The position numbers and the translations under genes are program-made. Under the pieces are notes generated by a model, which was not told the DNA's origin, ran no database searches, and saw nothing but the letters and a program-made list of their open reading frames with translations. 64,000 nt of DNA from positions 1,207,027 to 1,271,026 of the forward strand of contig MJCC01000002.1 of the NCBI GenBank assembly GCA_001766655.1, read 5' to 3'. The stretch is from Phytomonas francai (Eukaryota > Euglenozoa > Kinetoplastea > Trypanosomatida > Trypanosomatidae). Shown in pieces: positions 1 through 9,154 of the stretch. Position 1 is the stretch's first letter, and the number at the start of each line of letters is the position of its first letter.

Positions 1-962
1 AAAGGAGGCCCTGCATGTCCATTAGAAGCTGCCATTCTCTTACGCGGCAAACTACTCGAAGATACTGTTGCACGTGTCGCTGCTTTTTTGTGCAAAGTAT
101 TTGACCGCACGTTTTCCCTTTCAGTGTTGATTTTCCCGACATGCAAGGAACGTTGGGCTTCCTTTTCCGTCACATGCTTACAATTGACGCCTTCGCTTCT
201 AAAAATAAGTGTGGTTTCAATTTTATTTGATTGTTGCTCGCGCCGGCTCGCGCTAGCATCCTCGGATGTATTCGTCAAGGGCTTCTTTCTGTCAAAACTT
301 ATCGATCTAGATTCAGTAAGAACAGATGAATTTTTTGAAACATGCTCACCCGAGTGGGGTTTCACAGAATTAAAGGCTGCCTCATCAGTCATCCCCCTCG
401 TCCCTCTAGTGTTACCATTACCTTTCTTAGCCAAAGGAATCGAACTTGGCTTTGGGGTAGAGGACTTTGAATTAGATTTGATGCTATGCGCCATACTCGC
501 ATCCTCATCACTGAGGTCAAGAGAAATGCTAACCTGATCGCTATATTCAGATGCATTATTTCTCCCGTTGAAGTTATTTTCCTGTGATTCTAAATTACTG
601 TCCTTTGTATCTGCACCTACATTTTGTGGCTGGGAATCTGTTATGGAGTGCGTACACGAAAAATGAATGGAGTTGCCGCTGAGTGTATCCTCTTTTGGAA
701 CAGAATTCATTTGCACTTCAGTTGAAAATTGCTCTACTGCTGCAGCTTGAGATACTTTAGCAACAGGTGGACACCGTTCCTGTAGGGTAGGGTTGAAATT
801 TTTACTGGGTAGTTTGCCTTCATTGTCCTCTAGTTTATTGGATTGCGACTTGTGAACAATTTCCGACTTTAAGCTTGTTTTTGGATTGGCCTCATTGTCC
901 TTTGTTTTATGTTTGCCACCCAAGCCTATAATATTGGAAAGCTTTTTGAATTTTAAACCCAT
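1..962 (-). CDS. Hypothetical Ser/Lys-rich protein, 3' end outside window
   Basis: An open frame runs from an ATG at 960-962 to the left edge without a stop, giving at least 320 residues; the C-terminus lies outside the window. The protein opens with MGLKFKKLSNIIG, then becomes hydrophilic and low in complexity, rich in Ser, Asn, Lys and Glu, with no membrane segment or domain I recognise. It is probably largely disordered. The Gly at position 2 and the basic start leave open N-myristoylation, but the usual Ser/Thr at position 6 is absent, so this is weak. The long open frame and the shared orientation support a real gene. No function can be given. Confidence 0.7.
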   Translation of the reverse strand, partial: MGLKFKKLSNIIGLGGKHKTKDNEANPKTSLKSEIVHKSQSNKLEDNEGKLPSKNFNPTLQERCPPVAKVSQAAAVEQFSTEVQMNSVPKEDTLSGNSIHFSCTHSITDSQPQNVGADTKDSNLESQENNFNGRNNASEYSDQVSISLDLSDEDASMAHSIKSNSKSSTPKPSSIPLAKKGNGNTRGTRGMTDEAAFNSVKPHSGEHVSKNSSVLTESRSISFDRKKPLTNTSEDASASRREQQSNKIETTLIFRSEGVNCKHVTEKEAQRSLHVGKINTERENVRSNTLHKKAATRATVSSSSLPRKRMAASNGHAGPP

Positions 963-1362
963 ATGCTATAGACAGGTCGCTAATAGGAATAATATTGTTG
1001 ATAATCACAACAGTAACTGCAACCCGCAACGCTTATGGCGGGTGACATTTTAGTTTTCCTTCCTCTCAAAATCCATTTAGCCGGATTTCTTCAAAACATA
1101 CCTATTTTCCTTCTTTTTGTCCATTACACGATTTAATATGTTAATGAATTACTCTGAAATATAATAATTCCTCCTGCTCACTCAATCTAACAGAAAACCT
1201 TAGCACTATATTGTGAGGCCCTCTCCAAAAGAAAGACCTGGAGAACCCCTTTTGAGCACTTGTTCACACGCATATTCAACCCTTCAGACACGCATGAGGA
1301 TGGCAATCCATTTCTGCAGCTGTGGATTTAAGGAAAAGTTAATATTACTCGAATTGTAGTCC
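963..1362. other. Intergenic spacer, about 400 bp
   Basis: AT-rich sequence between the XRN-like gene and the gene at the left edge. I see no gene or RNA here. It should hold the 3' UTR of the XRN-like gene and the splice acceptor and 5' UTR of the next gene. Confidence 0.5.
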
Positions 1363-3996
1363 TTACTTTTCGGCATTTGTGACCTGACGCTTCTGAGTCA
1401 TTTTCTTTCGTTCCTTTTTACCTGGCCGTGTTTGGGACTTCTTGGCAAAAGGCACAGAAGAAGGAGAGAGTTTCTTCTGAGTTTTGGGGGCTTTAGACTT
1501 TTGTTCAGGCAGGTCCCCTTTGTTTTTTTCTTTTCTCGAAACTTTGTGAACGCGAGTGTGTTCAGCATGGTCCCCGTCGTCTCTACGCCTAGGAGTCCGA
1601 GGAAGTATGGGCTCAGATTTTGGAGCTGACAGATTCAAGTCCTGGCGTGTATAGTCCAATGAAATTCCAAGCACTGAGCGTAGGGTCGCCTGGTTCTCTG
1701 ACGATGAGGAGGGAAGCTCCTTGACATCGTTCCCCAACTGATTATGATGGCTGGATGTGCTACACAGAACGGGCACCATGCGACGAAGCTCGAAACTATA
1801 TACCAAATCCACCCCTTCCGCAGCGTGCGTATCATTACTCTTGTGATGGCTCGCTGGCTCACAGGTCGCGGCGCTGGGGTTCGTCCCGGAAGCTCCGGGG
1901 GATGAGTAGTTGAGGGATAGACCGATGTGTTTTGCCGGGGGGTCGGAGGCCGTCCGAGTTGACGCGCTGAAGAGCTTTTGGAGGTGCGGAATGGCCATCA
2001 TCACACTACGCCTCCATGTCGTAATGAGAGCACTAAATACAGGCATATGGGTCTTTTGCTTTCTGTCCGTTTCTGCTACCGGGTCGGCGCGATGTGCAGC
2101 ATACTGCAGCACTAAAGAAGCGACCGATATACCACGGCTGTCCTCGGAAGGTAAAGTGGAGAACAAAATGGGATGATTGCGGTTCGACGTAGCCACCTTC
2201 ATAAAATAGTTACGGCTTCCCGCTTTTCTCACTGCCCATGAGGATGCAGGCGCTGGAGAGACTAAATTCTCCCGCACATCGAGTTGGAGAGACGAGGAAG
2301 AGTTAGTACCCTTGCCCTCCGTACGAACGACGCCTACCGGATGATAGGTATCGGAAGCGGAGTCTTTGCTGAGATTTTTAAGCCCTGAGCCACTCAGCAA
2401 GAACTGAAAAGACAGCCGCTGCTGTTGGCCAAGCACCCACAGTACCGCTGCTAAATTCGGCGTCGTCGACTCCGTCTCAAGGAGTGGTCGAGAATCTAAG
2501 AAGGTCTCCGTGAGCATGGTCCCTCCTTCAAGATTACATCCGATAATGTAGCGTAGGGTTACGTAGACAACGTTGGAAAGAAACACACGCGCAGCGCTCT
2601 TCTCCTCTTCGATTGGTGAGCGGGATTGATCATCCGCGTAATGCACCGACTTTAAAATGGAATATAAATAACTGCAATCGAGGGACATAGAAACCAGGTG
2701 CAGGGATTCGCTCCGGGTATCCTCCATGAGTGGCACAGGAAGCCCTGAGGCAGAGCTGCCGCAGTCAAGCAGTGTGCGACCCATTACCTTCTCTTCCGGG
2801 GCCATACTGAGGTACTTTTTGTGGCAATAGGCCTGCCAACAGGAGGCGATGTCGACCTTGGTAACCCCCCTCCCAAGAGGTGGAACGTTGGCACCGTTTC
2901 CCATGATTAAAACAAACAAGAAAACAAGATCCACGCAGGTTGTCTCCAGAATATAGCCGGCTTCTTTACAGAATTTGCTAAGAGAAACGTTATTGTGGGA
3001 ATCGCGCATAGGCGCGGTCGCGTCTTCAGAGCGTAGCGCTGGTGCTGCTGCTCTGGGCCCAGGCGCATTCGCCATCGACGCGTTCCCTTCCGCATCCTCC
3101 TCGTCGTCACTGCTGCTGTGAGAAAATTCAATCCTAACCCCCGTGGCAACGTTCGGGCCATCCTTTTTCCGCCTTCGAAAAACGTCATCCTCGTCCTTGC
3201 GCGTTGTTTCTTCCTCATGATGGTTCATCAGAGGAGTGTCCTGGATCTTAGCTCCGGCTTCCCTGACGGGTTGAACGCATGCGGTTTGCTCGAGGTTAGC
3301 GCCGCCCATCGTTTCTGGTACCGGATCGTTGTCTATCTTAAATGCCTCCACACAATCTGCAATGTACTCCAGAACATGCTCCACTCTCAGAATGTACAGT
3401 TCGAATGTAGTGCTACGCAAATTTGTGGCGATGCCGATAGTGTGGGGCGCGGGACCGCACAGCGCACCGCAGAGAATATCTGAATCCTCTGAAATAATAA
3501 GGAAACTTGGTAAGCTATGCTCTTGAACTAGCAAATGTGCGGCAGTAATAGTGCGATGAAGGTCCAAGATCTTGTAATCCGCTTCGCCAGCTACACTACG
3601 ACCACTTATCAAGACCAGCGGATTGGAGCTTTGACGAGCTTCGCCTACTCCACCCTCAAATTGGGATCGGTAGTGTTCATTTAATCGAATACATATACGC
3701 TGTACACGAACATCCAGGTCACCAATCATTGTGTGCGATTGGCGATGGTGCCGCACAGTCCCCTCTCTACTTCGTTGAGAATCTAGCGCGAAGATAACAG
3801 CCTTCCGTACGGAAATGGTGGGGAGTTTGAGAAATTCTAGAAGTGAATCGATACCAATTGTCTGATCTACGTTAGTTGCATCAACAAGAATGTAATCAAA
3901 CTGCAGTATACTGGAGTGCGTGCCACTATGTGATATGCGGCATAACGCTCTAGGAGAAGAGCGTGCAACAAACTTCAGGAAATCTGGAATACCCAT
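1363..3996 (-). CDS. Divergent XRN-family 5'-3' exoribonuclease
   Basis: 877 residues when started at the ATG at 3996; the open frame extends three codons further to a GTG. This start gives MGIPDFLKF, matching the MGVPxFxR opening of XRN1/XRN2. XRN landmarks follow in order: VDATN (D39, N42), LDSQ (D72), AGEADYKI (E138, D140; family GEGEHKI) and SEDSDIL (D171, D173; family LDADLI). A low-complexity insert covers about 222-338. It is followed by MGNGANVPPL at 365-373, where the family has GNDFLPHLP, so the usual acidic metal ligand is Gly368. The last 80 or so residues are a Lys/Arg-rich tail, possibly for nuclear targeting or RNA binding. XRN enzymes degrade 5'-monophosphate RNA; trypanosomatids carry several divergent paralogues (XRNA-XRNE). 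I cannot say which one this is or whether it is active. Confidence 0.75.
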   Translation of the reverse strand: MGIPDFLKFVARSSPRALCRISHSGTHSSILQFDYILVDATNVDQTIGIDSLLEFLKLPTISVRKAVIFALDSQRSREGTVRHHRQSHTMIGDLDVRVQRICIRLNEHYRSQFEGGVGEARQSSNPLVLISGRSVAGEADYKILDLHRTITAAHLLVQEHSLPSFLIISEDSDILCGALCGPAPHTIGIATNLRSTTFELYILRVEHVLEYIADCVEAFKIDNDPVPETMGGANLEQTACVQPVREAGAKIQDTPLMNHHEEETTRKDEDDVFRRRKKDGPNVATGVRIEFSHSSSDDEEDAEGNASMANAPGPRAAAPALRSEDATAPMRDSHNNVSLSKFCKEAGYILETTCVDLVFLFVLIMGNGANVPPLGRGVTKVDIASCWQAYCHKKYLSMAPEEKVMGRTLLDCGSSASGLPVPLMEDTRSESLHLVSMSLDCSYLYSILKSVHYADDQSRSPIEEEKSAARVFLSNVVYVTLRYIIGCNLEGGTMLTETFLDSRPLLETESTTPNLAAVLWVLGQQQRLSFQFLLSGSGLKNLSKDSASDTYHPVGVVRTEGKGTNSSSSLQLDVRENLVSPAPASSWAVRKAGSRNYFMKVATSNRNHPILFSTLPSEDSRGISVASLVLQYAAHRADPVAETDRKQKTHMPVFSALITTWRRSVMMAIPHLQKLFSASTRTASDPPAKHIGLSLNYSSPGASGTNPSAATCEPASHHKSNDTHAAEGVDLVYSFELRRMVPVLCSTSSHHNQLGNDVKELPSSSSENQATLRSVLGISLDYTRQDLNLSAPKSEPILPRTPRRRDDGDHAEHTRVHKVSRKEKNKGDLPEQKSKAPKTQKKLSPSSVPFAKKSQTRPGKKERKKMTQKRQVTNAEK

Positions 3997-4274
3997 TAAT
4001 ACCACTCTTAGAGAAGGAAAAAGGGAATAGAGAGTTAACGACTTAAAAAATAAAAAGCCTACCCGAGCTGCCTCAAAAAAAAAAAAGGGAAAAAGAACCT
4101 AAAGAAAGAGTAAGAATGATAAAAATACCATTTTAACCATAGAAAGGCTTCCATAAGCAGTTCCTTTCTTAAAAAAGAATCGTCACAAAATTGTATTTAC
4201 GTGGAGAAAGTGTGCGATTGCAATCTCATAAGCCACTGAAGGTCCACCCGTTGTTGTAGAAAATTTGAATATCT

Positions 4275-4796
4275 TTAAGTTTGCCCTTTACACGTTGCAA
4301 CATCCAATTCTTCTTCCAATTGTTTCATTTTTAGTGTTGTTTCCTTTCGAAACTGCTCCAATGATGCTACATTACCATGATCTTCAAGCCACTTTTCAAT
4401 CTCTTTCCATTTTTGAAGTGTCTTATTAGTCAACTCCTTGGCATCGTCCAGATCCTCTGTAAAATAGACAGTGCCAGCACTCTCTAACGAGTCTTTAATA
4501 AACTCTCTTGCCTCTTCAAAGCTTTCATTAAGCTCGTTAAGCCGTGAGACATACTCCGGGTGTTGTGTGATCAAATTGTTATTCGCACTGTCTGTGTGAA
4601 AACGTCGTGTAGTGAAAGAGGCTGACCTCACGCTGCCCAATGTGGACCTCCCTCCCTGAGAAAAGTTTAAAAGGACATAATAACGTCGGTTTGAAGCAGC
4701 GAGTTGTAAACATGTATGAAAGGGATAGATAGACGATGATAGCTGCGGAAGGATCTTAGATAGACTCCGTGCGCCTTGGGAAAGAAACTTGCTCAT
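4275..4796 (-). CDS. Small probable mitochondrial protein, unknown function
   Basis: 173 residues from an ATG. The first 70 or so residues are rich in Ser, Arg and Leu and nearly free of acidic residues (MSKFLSQGARSLSKILPQLS and onward), typical of a cleavable mitochondrial presequence. The remainder is acidic and helical, predicted coiled coil, with segments such as YFTEDLDDAKELTNK and KWKEIEKWLEDHG. There is no membrane segment or cofactor motif. I do not recognise the family. The switch from basic to acidic composition and the ATG start support a real gene. Confidence 0.7.
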   Translation of the reverse strand: MSKFLSQGARSLSKILPQLSSSIYPFHTCLQLAASNRRYYVLLNFSQGGRSTLGSVRSASFTTRRFHTDSANNNLITQHPEYVSRLNELNESFEEAREFIKDSLESAGTVYFTEDLDDAKELTNKTLQKWKEIEKWLEDHGNVASLEQFRKETTLKMKQLEEELDVATCKGQT

Positions 4797-6381
4797 TGGA
4801 ATATCTGTATATAAAATAATAATAGGTTGTTAATAACGATTCTTAAAAGCGTTGTTGTTGATAATTTGAACCAATTTGTGGCGCACTGAAATACATACAG
4901 TAGAAGTACCTCGCACAAACAGACAAGAGGGACGAAACTAAACAAATGAGAGAAAATTCTTTCAATGCGTTGCTATTTTTATTTGTTACAGATTTATGTC
5001 ATATATTCAAGGTTTAAATACGCAAATATACAGCGAAATAAAGGCTAACCTGTGGGACTATCAGAATAGTAAATAAGATGTATAGGTTGCTGACCTCACA
5101 AAAAGACGCAATATCATGGCTATTGGCTTATAAAAATGTGTTTTTTTAAAGTACACAATTGAATATTACCAAACAACTTACACTTCCGCTACTCCTGGAG
5201 ATTATACCCTCACATTCAATATTTTAGCGAATTATCAACGTTTACAATTATCTATTTTAAGGTAACTCAAGACAAAGTGTCCCAGTGTATTGTTCAAGGC
5301 AAACGTCCCTAGTACTGTTTTCTCTTAATACTATCAAAAAATGGAAGTTGAGGCAGAGCGAAATAACGATATAGGATAACTTCATTCTATTAAGCTGTCC
5401 ATACCAGCAATAATAGCGAATCTCATTCAGTATATATAAAATAAAAAACATTGTAGAATTCAATGAATATCATCTGAAGGAAAATATATACAGAATAAGT
5501 AAAAAAAAATTACTGGAATCGTGAAAAGGAATAGACAAGCAACCAAACGGAGAGGACGGTAATTCTGTTTGTATAGCTATCCTGAATATGTATATAGGTA
5601 ATCCTCTTTCCTTTTCATTTTTTTCTGCATGATTGCTAGCCTAAACTTGTTATTTGGTCCTTTCCCATGAATATGAGAAAACAGCATTGAATAAAATTTC
5701 CACGACTCACTCCCTTTTTGTTTCGATATTTTAGTATTTAATGCGACGTTTAAATACTTCATAATTCTTATGGTAGCATATGGACGTATAAACTGGACGT
5801 TGTTATTTTATTTCCAATAGTTTTTAAACAAACAGAAAAAAAAAAGAACAACATACACAATTGTAATGGCTGTGTTTGTTAACTCTACACAACGCGCGAA
5901 ACAGTTTGAAACACACAAAAAGATACTTCATCAACACTCATTTTTTGTAGAAAAAAAAGAAGCCCCTCTCTCTCCCCTCACCCCCAAAGGAAAATGTGGT
6001 ACAAAGAATATGATATAGGACTTTCCGAAAAAGGGGAAAAAGAGTATACAATGTAACAGCAAAGGGCGGGGATTGCAAATTAATAACATTTAGAAGTGTT
6101 ATAATACACACTCTAAAACGAAAGGGAAAAGGCTACTCCTTAAGCAACCCATAAAGGTGCGAAAAGACACGATGATCAACGCTTAAAAAACGATCAGCAA
6201 AAAAACTAAGAGTACTTTGAATAAATAAAGGATTCATATATACGCAAAAGTAATAATTTTTGTTAGTTTCATATTCAGCAGCTGCCCAAGTATTCATTTA
6301 TGTGAATATTCATTTTATTTTTAAAGTAGGTTAAACACTACATAATAAATATCTGAAAAACTGCAAAACTTTTTCCCTATT
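4797..6381. other. Long AT-rich intergenic region
   Basis: About 1.6 kb without a convincing gene. Two short minus-strand frames (5257-5463 and 5577-5762) lack any family signature and have AT-driven composition. The region should hold the 3' UTR of the first NEK kinase and the leader of the small mitochondrial-type protein. A purine-rich stretch at 5950-6000 is a pyrimidine-rich tract on the transcribed strand. Confidence 0.5.
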
Positions 6382-7890
6382 CTACGGATTTCCATCTTCC
6401 TCATCGCCAATACCAAGAACATCCTGAATCTTGGACATCCACATGTCCCTTTCCTCATTATTTCGTACCTGAAAGGAGAGACGCTTGCCAGTCTTGAACG
6501 CCACGGCGAACACGTGCGGCGCATTCGAACTGTTATACTTATTCGGAACCGGAAACACATCCTCGAGCTCCGAAAAAGGCGTAAGAATGCACTGTTGCCA
6601 CATAGTCTCCTTCGAGACAGCTAAAATAAGGGATAGACTCTTGAATGTTGGATTTGAATTATTTTCTAAAGCCTGTCCATCCTGAAGTTCAGCTCGAATG
6701 CAAAGATAACGGCGCTTCCAGTTCATGTCACTGCTTTGCTTACGAACTATGCCATCAAAAATAATGAAACCGCCAATGTCGGGATTCAGCGGCTGAGCCC
6801 CCTCTAGAATAGTCGTGAGGTGCAATACGGAGCTCTTGGAACTTTCTTCCATTTTACGGTTCATAATACGGCGGTTTCGACAAAGTAACTGCTTTGTTTG
6901 CTGAATTTGCGTAGCGATCGTTTCGCGGAGGTGACCCTGGAAGATGGGTTGAGATTGAACAATCTCTAATAGGCCCGACATGAAAAGTTTCCAGATAGGT
7001 GTATCGAGAAGCTTGGTGCTTGAAGGACGTAGCGTCGGGTCTCCACTTAGCAACGACGCTACGACTTCGCACATTTCTGGGCTAACCTTGCTCGGTAACG
7101 GATCGTACTGTCCGGCCAACGTCTTCTGCATCACTTCGTTCATGTTAGATCCATCAAAAGGCCTCTTCAGGGTCAGCAATTCATACAGAAGAACACCTAA
7201 AGAAAACATATCCGCCTTCTTGCTATACGGCTTGCGGCGCCAGATCTCCGGCGCAACATAGTAGGGTGTACCGCAAAAAGTCCGACCGACGTCCTCTGAG
7301 ACAGTAACCGTGTATGTCTTGCTGAAACCAAAGTCGCCCAACTTCACAAGCCCATTGCTGCAAAGCAAGATATTCGCACTTTTGATGTCACGGTGAATCA
7401 TATGACGTGAGTGCACGTGATGAACTGCGAGCAAAACCTGAAGAAACAGCAGACCTGCCTCGTGTTCACGAAACATGCGGCTTGTTTTAGCCCGACTTCT
7501 GATTTCTTGCCGCAAGTCTCCAGCATTGGCGTAGTCCAAGACGAGAGAAATCATTTGAACATTTTCAGGATTTTGTGGATCCCTCTTCGCAAGATCCTCG
7601 TGACACTTTAAAATCGAGAAGTAGTCGCAATTCAGCAAGCAATGCACTTCAGCCTGTGCTCGGTTCTTGTCGGCCTCGGACATGCCCTCCATGTCGACAA
7701 ACTTCACTGCAAACGGCTCGCCATCCGAGGTTCGTTTCGCATACAAGACCGTTCCAGTCGCACCTGAGCCGAGAACACGACTAATCCAGTATGGGCTACC
7801 GATCTCCTTTGCCGTAGCCTCATCTTTGGCAAAACTTCCACTAAAGGCCCGACACACACGACGGATCATCGCGTCATTCGAGGAAGACAT
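6382..7890 (-). CDS. NEK-family Ser/Thr kinase with C-terminal PH domain, copy 1
   Basis: 502 residues from the ATG at 7890; the frame continues upstream only to a TTG. The kinase domain spans about 35-310 with all catalytic elements: glycine loop GSGATG at 41-46, Lys63, Glu81 of helix C, HRD with Asp169, Lys171, Asn173, DFG at 187-189 and APE at 213-215. The HRDIKSANILL and GTPYYVAPEIW segments fit NIMA-related kinases. Residues from about 385 form a PH domain (WKRRYLCIRAEL; closing DMWMSKIQDVLGIG), the layout of trypanosome NrkA/NrkB kinases. PH domains commonly bind phosphoinositides or proteins; the substrate is unknown. A tandem copy lies upstream in transcription order at 9155-10672. 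The kinase domains are nearly identical while the PH domains diverge. Confidence 0.93.
   Translation of the reverse strand: MSSSNDAMIRRVCRAFSGSFAKDEATAKEIGSPYWISRVLGSGATGTVLYAKRTSDGEPFAVKFVDMEGMSEADKNRAQAEVHCLLNCDYFSILKCHEDLAKRDPQNPENVQMISLVLDYANAGDLRQEIRSRAKTSRMFREHEAGLLFLQVLLAVHHVHSRHMIHRDIKSANILLCSNGLVKLGDFGFSKTYTVTVSEDVGRTFCGTPYYVAPEIWRRKPYSKKADMFSLGVLLYELLTLKRPFDGSNMNEVMQKTLAGQYDPLPSKVSPEMCEVVASLLSGDPTLRPSSTKLLDTPIWKLFMSGLLEIVQSQPIFQGHLRETIATQIQQTKQLLCRNRRIMNRKMEESSKSSVLHLTTILEGAQPLNPDIGGFIIFDGIVRKQSSDMNWKRRYLCIRAELQDGQALENNSNPTFKSLSLILAVSKETMWQQCILTPFSELEDVFPVPNKYNSSNAPHVFAVAFKTGKRLSFQVRNNEERDMWMSKIQDVLGIGDEEDGNP
6891..7873 (-). repeat. Near-identical block shared by the two NEK genes (copy 1)
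   Basis: These 983 bp match 9667-10649 at a constant offset of 2776 bp. Comparing the two by eye, I find a single isolated substitution (7336 against 10112) and one dense cluster of 13 differences at 7452-7482. Outside the block the genes diverge abruptly on both sides. It covers nearly the whole kinase domain, which fits recent gene conversion. Confidence 0.9.
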
Positions 7891-9154
7891 TCTTGTTATT
7901 ATTCTAAAAGCTAATTCTGTCAAGATATATACTAAAGATGTTTATGAGATTTTTTCCTCCAGCTATTCTGCTTCGATAAGCATTATACTGAAGGGAAGAC
8001 ATACAGTTTAACTATAAATAATAACACGCAGTATTTTAGGTATCGATTTACTGTAAATTCACTACTTTCTTTGCACACAGGCGTGAGCGGCTCTGACAGC
8101 CTATTATAAAAATCGTTGGTGGTGGTGTTTTTCCTCTTTTAACATATCTGCTTATAAAAGCATGCGTATTATAGGTGTATTTTACATACTAATTGCATGG
8201 AATTAAAATAATAGTCAAAGTGAGATCTTCACTTCATGAGATTATCAAAATTTGAAGGTGAAAGTTCCCCAGCGAAAGCGGATCTCTCAGATCTGGGGAG
8301 GGGGGAGACAATTAATTATATAACCTCTTAGTTGCATTTTCACATGGATAACCCACAACATTAATTTTTGTCCTTTTATCTTGATAAAAAGAGTCCATTT
8401 TATCGGAAATTGTGTTAAATCCTATTGTTCCTTGAAAAGACTGACAAACAACGTAGTTGAATCCCAAATATGTTTCTGGGCACGACTTCGGTTACACCAA
8501 GTTTGCCATCATTTTTTTTAAACCCTATAGAAACCCTTCATGTAAGCCGTATGTATCGCAACCGAAACATTTTCCATGTTCTTACGAATGCTACTTTTTG
8601 GTTTTTTATTGACATGAAGTAACATTTCGACTACACCGAGTTCGTTAATCATTTCGAATAGTATTTAACACAGAAATCTTAGTTCCATAGAGCCAAATTA
8701 TCAGTGTTAATAATAAAAAAGAAAAAGACTAAAAAGTCAAATATTCACATAATATGATTAGAAAAGTTGTACCATAAAAATAAGCTCCTAATTTTTTTTA
8801 AGGGGGGTAATGAAAGCAAGAACAAAAAAGTATTTCCTAATTTCATAGAAAATGAAAAAAAAAAACATAGTTTGCTGTCAATTTTCTTTTCACAAATAGC
8901 CAAAGAATAGGATTTAATACCACTAACATACGAATCAATCTACATACCAGAAAAAAGGGAAAAAATGAATATAAGCATTACAAACTTAGAACGAATAATT
9001 TACCTTATGTACACATTGGTAGCATGCACCACGCACTTATACATCCAAAAAATGCAGCGCCAACAGAAAATTATAGCACCAAATATATTATTAAATATAG
9101 ATAGTTATTCATCATTTAAACCTCATCACTGCCCCACTCCTTCACCCCTTATCT
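7891..9154. other. Spacer between the tandem NEK genes
   Basis: About 1.26 kb of AT-rich sequence with short homopolymers and no convincing gene. Unlike the kinase domains it shows no obvious similarity to the spacers outside the pair. It should hold the 3' UTR of copy 2 and the leader of copy 1. Confidence 0.5.

Noticed and set aside
88..537. 150-codon plus-strand open frame at the left edge
   Set aside because: It is the complement of a longer minus-strand frame that is open to the edge and matches the strand of every other gene; it starts with a non-ATG codon.
3997..4005. GTG start three codons before the XRN ATG
   Set aside because: XRN proteins begin MG(V/I)P, which fits the ATG at 3996, and GTG starts are not expected in nuclear genes.
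5257..5762. Two short minus-strand frames in the 4.8-6.4 kb spacer
   Set aside because: 60-70 codons each, AT-driven composition, no family match.
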